Below are positions 8,367 through 16,645 of a stretch of DNA of 64,000 bases, in pieces. The DNA comes from JAFGKK01 sp964521085 (GTDB taxonomy: Bacteria; Chloroflexota; Anaerolineae; Anaerolineales; RBG-16-64-43). The stretch is from positions 1 through 64,000 of the forward strand of contig CAZFPL010000001.1 in assembly GCA_964521085.1 (NCBI GenBank), written 5' to 3'. The stretch's first letter is position 1. Each line of letters starts with the position of its first letter. The translations under genes were made by a program, and so were the position numbers. The notes under the pieces were generated by a model. The model was not told the DNA's origin and ran no database searches. It saw only the letters and a program-made list of their open reading frames with translations.

Positions 8367-8936
8367 ATGGTCTTACTCCAAACCGAACGTCTTGATTTGA
8401 TCCCTCTTACCTCCAAACAACTGCAGCAGTATCTGGATTATCCGGATCAACTTGAACAGGAACTTAATATTCCGTTATCCCGGTCCATAATTTCAGATAA
8501 CGTGCAAAGAGCCATTAAAATGAAACTCGAAAAGATGACTCGCATCGATAAGGCGCAAATGGTTTGGATCACCTACTGGTTGCTGGTGATCCGAAATATC
8601 CCCTTCGGCGCCGGTCTTGCCGGTTTTAAAGGGTTTCCCAACCAGAAGGGGGAAGTTGAAATTGGTTATGGTATAGATCCTGTCTGCCAGAAGCAAGGAT
8701 ACATGACGGAAGCAGTGCAAAGAATGATCCATTGGGCATTTGAAGAGCAGACCTGCCTTTCGGTCGTGGCTCGGGATGTCAAGAGATGGAATTTGGCTTC
8801 CCGGCGTATATTGGCTAAAGTTGGCATGACAGTGTACGAAGAATCAGAAGAAACTCTCAGCTATATGATCGAACGAAAAAAATTTAAAAGATTCTTATCG
8901 CCAATAAATGACCGCCCGACACGCGGTTCCGGTTGA
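8367..8936 (+). CDS. GNAT family N-acetyltransferase
   Basis: A 189-residue acetyltransferase. The central GFKGFPNQKGEVEIGYGI strand pair and the CoA loop region DPVCQKQGYMTEAV are followed by NLASRRILAKVGM, where the final helix packs on CoA. It has the same overall plan as the next gene (9157), with GFKG..GEVEIGY in both, so the two are distant homologs, although an intergenic element separates them. A second ATG lies four bases upstream in another frame. The target is unknown. Confidence 0.88.
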   Translation: MVLLQTERLDLIPLTSKQLQQYLDYPDQLEQELNIPLSRSIISDNVQRAIKMKLEKMTRIDKAQMVWITYWLLVIRNIPFGAGLAGFKGFPNQKGEVEIGYGIDPVCQKQGYMTEAVQRMIHWAFEEQTCLSVVARDVKRWNLASRRILAKVGMTVYEESEETLSYMIERKKFKRFLSPINDRPTRGSG

Positions 8937-9059
8937 TCCTCGCCGAGAGCATTCGTGCGCAAGCCTTTTGGATGAGGGAAATTCCAATCGGAACTCGTAA
9001 TCTTGGCATGCGCTCGCGTGATTTATTAAACCCGGCCCGGCGCGGAAAAAAAATGATAA

Positions 9060-9137
9060 TAATTCGACTTTTTCTTTTCGTGTAAAATCTTGGTCGGCAA
9101 TCGAACGGCAAGAGGCGGAAGCGCTGTCCGTTGGGCG
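9060..9137 (+). repeat. Cassette-type intergenic element, copy 6
   Basis: TTTTTCTTTTCGTGTAAAAT (core 9083-9088) is followed after 20 bases by GGCAAGAGGCGGAAGCGCTGTCC and the right end CCGTTGGGC (GTTGGGC 9130-9136). Confidence 0.75.
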
Positions 9138-9156
9138 GACCCACTAGGGAGACGGG

Positions 9157-9672
9157 ATGGAGCAGAGAAGTCGAAGACTCAGGCTGCTGGCATCGACCGC
9201 CGAGTCGGTGAAGGCTGAGCTTGAAAATTCTTCGAAGCTTGCGGATCTGATCGGTGCACAGGTTCCGGGGGATTGGCCGCCGGAAACGCTTCGCGATGCG
9301 CTGCCGCTTTTCATAAAGTGTCACGAGGAGCACCCGGATTGGACAGGCTGGCTCAGCTGGTATGCCATTCGCCTTGATGAAGCTGCACCGGTCCTGTGCG
9401 GAAGTGTAGGGTTTAAAGGGCCCCCGGATTCCAGCGGCATGGTCGAGATCGGCTATTCGGTTCTGCCGGCGCACCAGCGCCGCGGCTTTGCGGCAGAGAT
9501 GGTCGGGAAGATCGTGCAGTGGGCATGCGCGCAAACGGACGTTCTCTCCGGTGAGGCCGAGACCACGATCGACAACTTCGCATCGGTTCGGGTGCTCGAG
9601 CACACGGGATTTCTCCTCGTGAAGACGGAGGACGAGACTGGCTCCGTGCGATATCGTTTCCATAACACATAG
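9157..9672 (+). CDS. GNAT family N-acetyltransferase
   Basis: 171 residues. GFKGPPDSSGMVEIGYSVLP leads into the CoA loop HQRRGFAAEMVGKIV, and the late segment DNFASVRVLEHTGFLL is typical of RimJ/RimL-like enzymes. An upstream GGGAGACGGG provides a plausible ribosome site for ATG 9157. Its GC content is higher than the 8367 neighbour, despite the shared fold and spacing, which argues against recent tandem duplication. Confidence 0.9.
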   Translation: MEQRSRRLRLLASTAESVKAELENSSKLADLIGAQVPGDWPPETLRDALPLFIKCHEEHPDWTGWLSWYAIRLDEAAPVLCGSVGFKGPPDSSGMVEIGYSVLPAHQRRGFAAEMVGKIVQWACAQTDVLSGEAETTIDNFASVRVLEHTGFLLVKTEDETGSVRYRFHNT

Positions 9673-9690
9673 AGCCCTCCATCCGCGCAT

Positions 9691-9817
9691 GCAGCCAACG
9701 GGATGTACCGCGGCAAATAATTGATGCAAAATCAGGTTTTCCTTTTTCGTATAAACCACCGGTTTGAAGAAGGCCGTCCAAGCAAGGAAACCGCCAGCCG
9801 TTGGGCGCAGGTGCTAC
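9691..9817 (+). repeat. Cassette-type intergenic element, copy 7 (attC-like ends)
   Basis: The left end GCCAACGG (9694-9701) mirrors the right end CCGTTGGGC (9808-9816). The core CCTTTTTCGTATAAACC is near 9741-9757. A GC segment CCAAGCAAGGAAACCGCC lies before the right end. About 125 bp in total. Confidence 0.7.
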
Positions 9818-9844
9818 CGTAGAAGGCAGTGTTTCCTTACGACA

Positions 9845-10571
9845 ATGGAGACCAAAAGAATGCCGCTGGGTATATTTCTCCCAAGCGTGTTGATTACTGA
9901 GCTGATCTTTCCCGGAATAATTCTGCTTGCGGCAGGGAATTGGATATGGCCGGAAGGGTGGATTTTCGGCCTCTGGTTTGATGTGATGATTCTTTTCAAC
10001 ATGGTTTATATGTACCGGAAAGATCCCGCCCTGCTGGCGGAAAGGATGAAAGCGCCCGGCTCCGACAATCAGAAACAATGGGATACGTATCCTCTGGTCG
10101 CCATTTATGCAATTGCGTGTCTCTGGTTTGTCATCCTGCCGTTGGACGCAGATCGGTTCGGATGGTCGCCGGCCTTTCCGGTCTGGTTGAAGGTCCTGGG
10201 AGGCGTGGCTTTATTGCCGGCTTTGTATCTGATCGAGCGGGCAACGATTGAAAATACATACCTTTCCACATTGATCAGGTTTCAAAATGATCGCAAGCAA
10301 CAAGTGATTACCACGGGGGTTTATGGCTTTGTGAGACATCCATTGTATCTTTGGTTGTTTGGTGATGATGCTTGGGGCGCCCCTGCTGCCAGGTTCGATC
10401 TACGGCTTGATCATCTCCTCCATTGGCTTGATCGCCATTGCGGGCAGGATCATCGGCGAAGAAAAAATGCTGGCCGATGAATTGGAAGGCTATGAAGAGT
10501 ATAAGGAGAAGGTGCCGTATAGACTTATTCCATTAGTTTGGCAATTGGGTCCATCTTCAACAAATTATTAG
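9845..10571 (+). pseudogene. Isoprenylcysteine methyltransferase-like membrane protein, frameshifted
   Basis: The first frame (9845-10480) encodes four to five membrane helices and ends its true homology at VYGFVRHPLYL, the conserved motif of the isoprenylcysteine carboxyl methyltransferase-like family. The expected continuation, VMMLGAPLLPGSIYGLIISS...IGEEKMLADEL..YEEYKEKV..RLIP, is encoded in another frame from about 10354 to 10571. Removing one T from the TTT at 10350-10352 restores one uninterrupted protein of about 240 residues. So this is either a recent frameshift mutation or a sequencing error. The family methylates small thiols or other lipophilic acceptors in the membrane. Confidence 0.85.
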
Positions 10572-11002
10572 CGTCCAATCCGTGGTGGCAGATGACCCCC
10601 GTCAAGAGCTCGCGGGGGCAGGTTTTGGCCCCCCACTTTGCAAATTCAGTTGCCCTTTAAAACCGGAAGGGCAACTTGCTTCGGAGATCAGGCCTTTTGG
10701 TAAAGTCGTATTATTTATTTCAAAGGTGGGAATTGAATGAGGCCCCATAAAATTTTGAAGGTTTACTTTCAGCCGTGAGTTTGTGAAGTTCTTCTTCGAT
10801 GACGTATCGGGTAAAATGGACTGTATCATGCACATCCCGCCCCCGGCCCACTCCACCGGGGCGGGCAAGCGCCGGAGCTGCCGCCCGGTTGGCGCCGGTT
10901 GACATCCTCCGGGATACCGGGTGGCGGCGGCTGATAATGAGGTGGGGTCGACCCGCCTGGCGGCTCCGCTGACCAACCTCTCCAATGGAGGCGAAAGACG
11001 GA
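10572..11002. other. Gene-free stretch with hairpin repeat and cassette element
   Basis: No gene is seen. It holds a GCTTCGC-type hairpin (stem AGTTGCCCTT/AAGGGCAACT near 10648-10676), an AT-rich spacer and a clear cassette-type element at 10786-10905. GC-rich inverted repeats follow, and TGGAGGC supplies the ribosome site of the GGDEF gene. Confidence 0.7.
10786..10905 (+). repeat. Cassette-type intergenic element, copy 8
   Basis: CTTCTTCGATGACGTATCGG leads to GTAAAATGG (core 10812-10817). GC-rich stems (CCCGCCCC...GGGGCGGGC) and CCGGTTGGCG near 10885 follow. It closely matches copies 1 and 4. Confidence 0.7.
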
Positions 11003-11887
11003 ATGCGTACTTTACCACTTTCTTTTAAAGCTATCCTCTTCATTGTATTACTGATAAACGTAATATCCATCGGCATCGCCGACTACGTCACCGGAACAGA
11101 GCTTGCGTTCTCGTTATTCTATCTATTCCCAATCGGGATTTCAGCCTGGTACATCGGACGGAAGACCGGGATTTTCATATCCGTCGTCAGCGCTTTCAGT
11201 TGGTACCTGGCCGACGTTCTTGCGAGGACGGAGCCTTATTCACACCCTTTACTTCCAACGTGGAATACAGGGGTACGGCTGATCACCTTCCTTGCGATTA
11301 TATTACTCCTCACCGTAATCCGCACGATTCTCGATCGAGAGTATCTGCATGCCCGAATTGATTATTTAACCAAGGCGGCGAACGCCAGATCCTTCTACGA
11401 AGCTGCAGAGGTACAGATCTCCCTTCTTCGGCGGTATCAACGGTTTTTCAGCATCCTTTACCTCGATATTGACAACCTCAAGCAACTGAACGATACGTAC
11501 GGCCATTCCACTGGCGACAAGGCACTCCAAGCTACTGTTTTAACTTTAAAACGCGCTCTCCGGCCAAGCGATGTGGTTGCAAGGCTCGGCGGCGATGAAT
11601 TCGCCGTCTTACTCTCCGAGGCGGATACGCATGCCGCGGAAGTTGTATCCACCAGGATTCAATCGGCCTTGCGCCAAAATCCGGGCAAGCAGTACCGGGT
11701 TACGTACAGCATTGGCGCCTTAACCTGCGTATCGGTGCCAAAGTCGGTGGATGAACTGGTCGAAAGAGCGGACAACCTGATGTATGAAGCAAAACGAGAC
11801 GGTAAGGACGCCGTACGGTCGGCTGCCTTTAAGGACGCTGCCCAACCAGCGCTGCCGGCCGATCCGCCAAGGGGCGGGGAAAAATAA
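11003..11887 (+). CDS. Membrane-bound diguanylate cyclase (GGDEF domain)
   Basis: 294 residues. Roughly residues 8-105 form four membrane helices of a MASE-like sensor. Residues 125-285 are a GGDEF domain with the active-site motif RLGGDEFAVLL and the substrate-binding stretch LDIDNLKQLNDTYGHSTGD. The catalytic loop is intact, so synthesis of cyclic di-GMP is expected. There is no RxxD inhibitory site five residues before the GGDEF motif (ALRPSDVVARLGG has RPSD, which could serve). The ATG 11003 has GGAGG eleven bases upstream; an alternative ATG lies at 10985. It has no partner EAL gene nearby. Confidence 0.9.
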   Translation: MRTLPLSFKAILFIVLLINVISIGIADYVTGTELAFSLFYLFPIGISAWYIGRKTGIFISVVSAFSWYLADVLARTEPYSHPLLPTWNTGVRLITFLAIILLLTVIRTILDREYLHARIDYLTKAANARSFYEAAEVQISLLRRYQRFFSILYLDIDNLKQLNDTYGHSTGDKALQATVLTLKRALRPSDVVARLGGDEFAVLLSEADTHAAEVVSTRIQSALRQNPGKQYRVTYSIGALTCVSVPKSVDELVERADNLMYEAKRDGKDAVRSAAFKDAAQPALPADPPRGGEK

Positions 11888-11889
11888 AA

Positions 11890-11967
11890 CAGGATTCGGT
11901 TATTGGGCTACAGGTAAAATGCTGGTTGGAAAGAAGTCGGACGGCGGCTGAAGCGCCGTCTGTGGGC
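11890..11967 (+). repeat. Cassette-type intergenic element, copy 9
   Basis: GCTACAGGTAAAATGC (core 11915-11920) is followed by a near-perfect 9-bp stem CGGACGGCG / CGCCGTCTG (11938-11946 with 11954-11962) and the right end TGTGGGC. Confidence 0.8.
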
Positions 11968-11987
11968 AGCCGAATCGATAGGGCGGC

Positions 11988-12776
11988 GTGATAAAGCTAA
12001 CTACGAATCTTTCAGATCCATTAATTGAATTATTACGTCATAATGACGCACCGATTGATGCCATCGAAGTCGGACCATGGATCAGCCCCGAGAGTATTAT
12101 TGATTACCGTAAAAACCATCCACTTTTTCCGTTTTATTTTCATGGCGGAGAATTAATTAATCGAGTATTCATCGTCCCGGGTGCCATGGCAATGGTTAAT
12201 AATTACTTGAAAGCCACGGAGAGCCCTTGGTTATCCATGCACATCACATTCTTGCTGCCGGGTGTGCGATCCATATTTGTCCGGAGAGGTTGGCGAATAC
12301 CGTCCATCAATCCGGATCGGGCGACTCGGGGATTCGTCCAAAAAGTGCGTAGATTATCTCAAACTATAAATGTTCCTGTGGTATTGGAGAATCCTGACCC
12401 GCTGCCATGCGGTGAAAATTATGAAATTCAAACGGGGCGGATTACGACTATTCTGGAGGAGACGGATTGCGGTCTTTTATTGGACATCGGACATGCGCGT
12501 TTGTCAGCGGAAGTATTCGGCATGAAAACGGATGAATATATTGAGAAGTTACCCTTGAATCGTGTTATTCAAGTTCATGTAAGCGGTCCGCGGATGCGAA
12601 ATGGGCGCCTTTTTGATGCCCACGAACCACTGGAACAAACGGATTATGAGCTGCTTGATTTTGTCCTGCGTCGGTCAAAACCCCGGGTTTTGACTTTGGA
12701 ATTCATACGGCAACGCGATGCATTGCGGGAACAACTGTATCGTTTGCGGAGCATCATTCAACGTCACGGTCCTTGA
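11988..12776 (+). CDS. DUF692-like (multinuclear nonheme iron oxidase family) TIM-barrel protein
   Basis: 262 residues starting at a GTG. It has the string of metal-ligand motifs seen in the DUF692/MNIO family in order: HGG near residue 52, MHITFLLP, VVLENPDPLP, LLLDIGHARLS, VIQVHVSGPR, FDAHEPL, LTLEFIR. Family members (MbnB, TglH, ChrH) modify cysteine residues of partner peptides using two or three iron ions. No partner peptide or RRE-type gene is visible next to it, so the substrate is unknown. The gene is AT-rich and lies alone between two cassette elements. Xylose isomerase-like TIM barrels are the alternative assignment. Confidence 0.65.
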   Translation: MIKLTTNLSDPLIELLRHNDAPIDAIEVGPWISPESIIDYRKNHPLFPFYFHGGELINRVFIVPGAMAMVNNYLKATESPWLSMHITFLLPGVRSIFVRRGWRIPSINPDRATRGFVQKVRRLSQTINVPVVLENPDPLPCGENYEIQTGRITTILEETDCGLLLDIGHARLSAEVFGMKTDEYIEKLPLNRVIQVHVSGPRMRNGRLFDAHEPLEQTDYELLDFVLRRSKPRVLTLEFIRQRDALREQLYRLRSIIQRHGP

Positions 12777-12799
12777 CCACGCCGGAGGTGACGGGTTGC

Positions 12800-12937
12800 C
12801 CGACAATTGGCTGCAGAGGATTGGCCAATGCGCGGCCAAAATTAATTAAGAATACTTTTCCTTATTATCGGATAGAATGCCGGCTGTTAGAAACTAGGCC
12901 GAGCGCCCCCGGCCGGCTGAACCGACCTCCGTTGGAC
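12800..12937 (+). repeat. Cassette-type intergenic element, copy 10
   Basis: GACAATTGGCTGCAGAGG lies at the left. TTATCGGATAGAATGC (core 12873-12878) is in the middle. GGCCGAGCGCCCCCGGCCGG and CTGAACCGACC precede the right end CCGTTGGAC (12929-12937). Confidence 0.65.
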
Positions 12938-12963
12938 TGCGGTGTCGAAAAGAGAAGTGTAAA

Positions 12964-13449
12964 ATGAAGAAGTATGTAAAAATAAAACTGAAACAATTCA
13001 TTTTGATGGAAGAATGTCCTGAGGATTGGAAAGAACTGGATCTTTATCTTTTTCGGGATGAGGCAACCGTTTTCTATGTTGGTCAATCATTTCTTGCCTT
13101 CACTCGCGTATGGGATCATATAAGAAACGGGTACAAAGCTCGATCGGATGTGGGCAGATTTATCCTATGCAACTGGCCAAAATCCATGAATTTCGATATA
13201 GAATTGTTTTCTTCAAAGTCTGAAGAATTCGATGATGTAAGTAATTCCCTGGCTCTGGCAGAGGAAAGGCTGATAAAACGGCATGCACCCTGCTTTAATG
13301 GATCGTTGAATGCAAGCCCCGTTTCGCTCCCGTCAAAATACGATCCGCCGAATTCACCGATCCGGTGTTCGAGAAGTTTAAATAAATTAAAGCTTCAAGC
13401 ATCGCTGTCCGTTAAGAATGATGAGAAAATAAATTGGATAAAAGAATAG
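12964..13449 (+). CDS. GIY-YIG nuclease domain protein
   Basis: 161 residues. The segment LYLFRDEATVFYVGQSFLAFTRVWDHI carries the GIY-YIG signature: the first strand (LYLF), the second strand with YVGQS, and an Arg followed by a His four residues later. A Glu follows in the second half (LALAEERLIKRHAPCFNG), the usual place for the metal-binding Glu and the ExxLI..H..P..N ending of the domain. The C-terminal 45 residues are low in conservation and basic. Such small free-standing nucleases may act in repair, restriction or mobility. AT-rich gene; start at 12964. Confidence 0.75.
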   Translation: MKKYVKIKLKQFILMEECPEDWKELDLYLFRDEATVFYVGQSFLAFTRVWDHIRNGYKARSDVGRFILCNWPKSMNFDIELFSSKSEEFDDVSNSLALAEERLIKRHAPCFNGSLNASPVSLPSKYDPPNSPIRCSRSLNKLKLQASLSVKNDEKINWIKE

Positions 13450-13534
13450 AATGCTGATACCGGCCCACCCCGCATATGCAGCCCGCCCCGGCCCCCGCTA
13501 GGAACACGCGGGGTCAGGATTTGGATCTCCTTCG

Positions 13535-13622
13535 TATATCGAACGCCCTGATGATATTTCAGGTAAAATGAATGGTGTTCAATACAACCGGACCAACCAC
13601 TGAACCGTCATCCGATGGGCGC
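13535..13622 (+). repeat. Cassette-type intergenic element, copy 11
   Basis: TGATGATATTTCAGGTAAAATG (core 13564-13569), CCGGACCAACCACTGAACCG, and the right end TCCGATGGGCGC. A CCCGCCCCGGCCCCCGC...GCGGGG inverted repeat precedes it at about 13478-13513. Confidence 0.65.
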
Positions 13623-13687
13623 ATAAATTTTCGCGATAAACCTGGTTTAATGAAGATAGAAAGAAGCACACGAAGGGAAAAAAGAGT

Positions 13688-14146
13688 ATGGATGAGATTG
13701 AGAAAGGACTAAAGGAGTTCTTGGATTACTGGTTCACGGGATTTATGCGGGGCATGGAATCGCTGGATGAACCTTCCCGAAGGCAAGTCTTCCGGGAGTG
13801 TGGAAAGGCGTGTGCGCAATCGTATACGGTACAAGTATTTCGTGAGGTCAGGCAGAACAGTGAGGGTTTAGACTCGTTTCTACGGAATTTGTCGCAAAAA
13901 GGCTCCGGATCCAAATATGAACGAGTGGGAACCAACACCATCAAGGCAACGTACTATACGTGCGGATGCGATTTGGTGAGATTGGGGCTGGTGAAGTCTC
14001 CCGCTCTCTGCGAATGTTCCGCGGCCAACCTGCGGGAGAATTTACAGCAAGCGTTGGGTATATCGGTATCCGTGGAGGTTGAATCTTCTATCCTCCGTGG
14101 CGGAACGAGCTGCGTATTAATTGCGACAATGGAAACGAAACCATAA
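13688..14146 (+). CDS. Cys-rich conserved protein (ATC hydrolase/V4R-like family), function unknown
   Basis: 152 residues. The N-terminal half is helical with a Cys pair (REcGKACAQ). The C-terminal half has the order TYYTCGCDLVRLG, SPALCECSAANL, and VEVESSILRGGTSCVL. This matches a group of small proteins related to L-2-amino-thiazoline-4-carboxylate hydrolase-like or 4-vinyl-reductase-like domains, where the Cys residues bind metal or act catalytically. The match is by motif order only. The start ATG 13688 follows GGGAAAAAAG. The next gene starts two bases after the stop, so this is a two-gene unit. Confidence 0.5.
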   Translation: MDEIEKGLKEFLDYWFTGFMRGMESLDEPSRRQVFRECGKACAQSYTVQVFREVRQNSEGLDSFLRNLSQKGSGSKYERVGTNTIKATYYTCGCDLVRLGLVKSPALCECSAANLRENLQQALGISVSVEVESSILRGGTSCVLIATMETKP

Positions 14147-14148
14147 CA

Positions 14149-14820
14149 ATGGATCCGCTGGAATATCTTCATCTGCAAATGAGACTGGAAGGAAAAATAT
14201 TCTCCGCAGACGGTTTAATCACGCGTCTTGGTCCTGAGAGTGAAAACACGCCGCTTGTATTAATCGCAAAAACGGAAAACGGCCGACAGGTTGCTTACTT
14301 TGGCGAATCATTGCCTGGAAACCGGCGAAGGGAATTAGTGGAATCCTTGGAAAAATCCCCTTTTCCGGCGATGGGTATCATGTTCGATCAATTCCAATCG
14401 TATGGGATACCGGTAAAAGTCGGTCATTACAAAACGTACATAGTTCCAAATACATTCTTTATCGAGGTACCAAGGGAGGTAAAGTGTCTTTGCAAGGATG
14501 ATGGAAAAGTGAAGGAATTTGGATTTGGTGGTTTTGACAATTCGGTTTACGCGATTGAAATTGGGGGGAAAATAATCTCTGCCTGTGTGTCAACGCGCCA
14601 AAATGGAGAATGTGCTGAATCCTGGGTGTATACATCTCCCGAATATCGAAGAATGGGATTTGCGCGAAAAGTGGTAGGCGCATGGGCGATAAAAAATAGT
14701 GAATCGAATATTATCCCTTTTTATAGCCACAAAATCGATAACCTTCCATCCGCCCAATTCGCAAACAGATTGGGATTGAAGCCTCAGTTTGAAGAAATAA
14801 GTATTGAGAGACAAAGTTGA
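14149..14820 (+). CDS. GNAT-like acetyltransferase (FR47 type)
   Basis: 223 residues. The first 130 are poorly conserved. The last 90 form a GNAT half with GKIISACVSTRQNGECAESW, then VYTSPEYRRMGFARKVVGAWA as the CoA-binding loop, and ANRLGLKP near the end. It is translationally coupled to the upstream Cys-rich gene (two-base gap), so the pair may act together. AT-rich. Confidence 0.75.
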   Translation: MDPLEYLHLQMRLEGKIFSADGLITRLGPESENTPLVLIAKTENGRQVAYFGESLPGNRRRELVESLEKSPFPAMGIMFDQFQSYGIPVKVGHYKTYIVPNTFFIEVPREVKCLCKDDGKVKEFGFGGFDNSVYAIEIGGKIISACVSTRQNGECAESWVYTSPEYRRMGFARKVVGAWAIKNSESNIIPFYSHKIDNLPSAQFANRLGLKPQFEEISIERQS

Positions 14821-14851
14821 AAATACCAAGCTTGCCCGACGAGCGTTGATA

Positions 14852-14963
14852 GACAACCTGCAGCCTGCGCCGGAATGATTAAGGAAATGCATTTTAAAAT
14901 TTTCGGATAGAATGCGGACTGGAAGAAGCCCGGCCGCGCGCCGAAAGCGCTGTCCGGTGGGAC
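14852..14963 (+). repeat. Cassette-type intergenic element, copy 12
   Basis: GACAACCTGCAGCCTGCGCC at left, TTTTCGGATAGAATGC (core 14908-14913), then GAAGAAGCCCGGCCGCGC, CGAAAGCGCTGTCC and the right end GGTGGGAC. Confidence 0.7.
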
Positions 14964-14991
14964 GAAACGACATATATCTGTGAGTATACAA

Positions 14992-15936
14992 ATGAACCTG
15001 GCTCAAACAGGCATTCCCGAAGAAGCACGTGCATGGCTGAAGACTCAACTCGATGATTATCAGGTTCTGGAAGCATATCGAAATGAGAGTCAAAGAACCG
15101 GAGTATGGCGCGTTCACAGCCATGGAGGGAATTATTTTTTTAAAATTAATCGTAAAAGAAATAGATGGGGGACGGAAGTATTTGCGTATAGGAATTGGAC
15201 TTCGGTAATCGAACCATACGCGCCAAAACTACAAGCGGTATTTGACGCCGGGAATAATCCGGGCTTCTTAATTTCAGAAGTAAATGGCATTCCATTAAGC
15301 GAAACGAAATTGTGTGGAAACGAAGTGGATAAGGCGTATTACAAAGCGGGAGTTCTATTACGTCGGTTGCATGATTCCATGAATGGTAATTGGTTCGGTT
15401 ATGTGTCTGACCGGGGTTTGCCCTTCGATGGATCGGGAAACCCGCTTGCCCCGGAAAGAATGCATAACCTGCCAGGACAAAAACTGGATGTCCTGCTCGA
15501 TGTGGTGAAAAGCGGCGAATCCCTGGGTTGTTTCAATCAGCCGGAGGGTCAAGTGCTGCAGTGGGCTGTGGAATCGGTTGGTTGTTATACCGGAGAGAAA
15601 CCGATCCCCACAAGCGAGGATTTCACCCCGGGAAATTGGCTGGTGGATGAAAGGGGTACCCTTGCTGCGGTCATTGATTTTGAGAATATGCTTTGGGGAG
15701 ACCGCATTTTTCCTTTCACCAGATTGATAAATGATTATTTTCCTGATTATCCAAGCGGCGAGAGGGCTTTTTATGATGGATACGGTGGATGCCCGCCTCA
15801 GGAACAACCAGATCAGATTCGAATTGCCTGTGCTATTTACGCGGCGCATTATGTTACACTGGGAAATAAAATTAATAACAAAGAATACATCCGTCGTGGC
15901 AGGGAGGCGTTTAATAGGATTATTGGACAAGAATAA
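14992..15936 (+). CDS. Aminoglycoside phosphotransferase-like (APH/choline kinase fold) protein
   Basis: 314 residues in the APH fold. A strand with FFKINRK bears the ATP-binding Lys. GVLLRRLHDSM is the helix before the catalytic loop. SEDFTPGNWLVDE replaces the usual HGDxxxxN motif: the Asp and Asn are kept but His-Gly is changed to Ser-Glu. VIDFENMLWGDR is the metal-binding DxD-like segment. The catalytic Asp is retained, so small-molecule phosphorylation is possible, but resistance activity should not be assumed. A GTG at 14980 is an alternative start. Confidence 0.75.
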   Translation: MNLAQTGIPEEARAWLKTQLDDYQVLEAYRNESQRTGVWRVHSHGGNYFFKINRKRNRWGTEVFAYRNWTSVIEPYAPKLQAVFDAGNNPGFLISEVNGIPLSETKLCGNEVDKAYYKAGVLLRRLHDSMNGNWFGYVSDRGLPFDGSGNPLAPERMHNLPGQKLDVLLDVVKSGESLGCFNQPEGQVLQWAVESVGCYTGEKPIPTSEDFTPGNWLVDERGTLAAVIDFENMLWGDRIFPFTRLINDYFPDYPSGERAFYDGYGGCPPQEQPDQIRIACAIYAAHYVTLGNKINNKEYIRRGREAFNRIIGQE

Positions 15937-16042
15937 AAATATTGCCGAGTTCAAAAAGACCAACCTACGTTTGTGGCCGACGTGGCACCCGGAACAAAAA
16001 ACCGTTGAATCCGTTTTGGAGGTATTGGAGCTGCCATGAGCT
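15937..16042 (+). pseudogene. Possible 3' remnant of a lost gene
   Basis: A reading frame without a proper start gives EFKKTNLRLWPTWHPEQK and VESVLEVLELP before a stop at 16037-16039. It looks like the C-terminal end of a protein, but nothing upstream in frame belongs to it; the upstream part overlaps the APH-like gene in another frame. It may be what is left after another cassette replaced the front of a gene. Confidence 0.35.
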
Positions 16043-16138
16043 TTGTTATGGGATGTTCCGCGCGGGGGATCCATGTATGTCGGGCGCGGTATAAAATCCG
16101 GCCCTACTATGACGTTTACTCGCAGACAAGGATATATT

Positions 16139-16645
16139 ATGAATGATCCGTCCGGTATTGAATCCGTCATTCAGGCATTTTACGAAGTGATTTCTGGTTC
16201 TGCGGGTACGAATCGCGAATGGGATAAGGTGCGTGCCTTATTCTGCCCTGGGGCCAGCCTGGTTCCAAGCTCGGTCGTTTGCGGCTCTTCACCCCCGTCA
16301 GCCATCAGTCTGGAATCCTGTATTCAACGACTGGCGGGGTTCTTGAGCCAACATGATTTTTTCGAAACCGGCTTCATCCACCGCATGGAAGTGTATGGCA
16401 ACATTGCCAGTGTGATAAGCACGTATGAAGCTTTCCGTGCTGCGAATGGATCCGAACCCGGTAAACGGGGAATGAATTTTATTCAGATGCTGAGGGACGG
16501 GAATCGGTGGCGGATAACCAGTATGATCTGGAGAGACGAGGACAAAGACAATTCAATCCCGGAGAAATATCGAAAGCCCGCAGGCGCGCCGCAGATAGGC
16601 AGGGGCGCGACGCATCCGGCAACCCGGCACGCCGTGACGCGGTGA
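16139..16645 (+). CDS. SnoaL/NTF2-like (DUF4440-type) protein
   Basis: 168 residues in the cone-shaped NTF2-like fold. A first helix (ESVIQAFYEVISG) and WDKVRALFCPGASLVP are followed by strands VYGNIASVISTYEAF and RGMNFIQMLRDGNRWRITSMIW, the typical ending of DUF4440 proteins. Such proteins are small-molecule-binding or hydrolase domains. The start ATG 16139 has AAGGAT upstream. A TATAAAAT at 16090-16097 lies 42 bases upstream, probably a degenerate cassette-element core. The C-terminal 25 residues are low complexity. Confidence 0.75.
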   Translation: MNDPSGIESVIQAFYEVISGSAGTNREWDKVRALFCPGASLVPSSVVCGSSPPSAISLESCIQRLAGFLSQHDFFETGFIHRMEVYGNIASVISTYEAFRAANGSEPGKRGMNFIQMLRDGNRWRITSMIWRDEDKDNSIPEKYRKPAGAPQIGRGATHPATRHAVTR

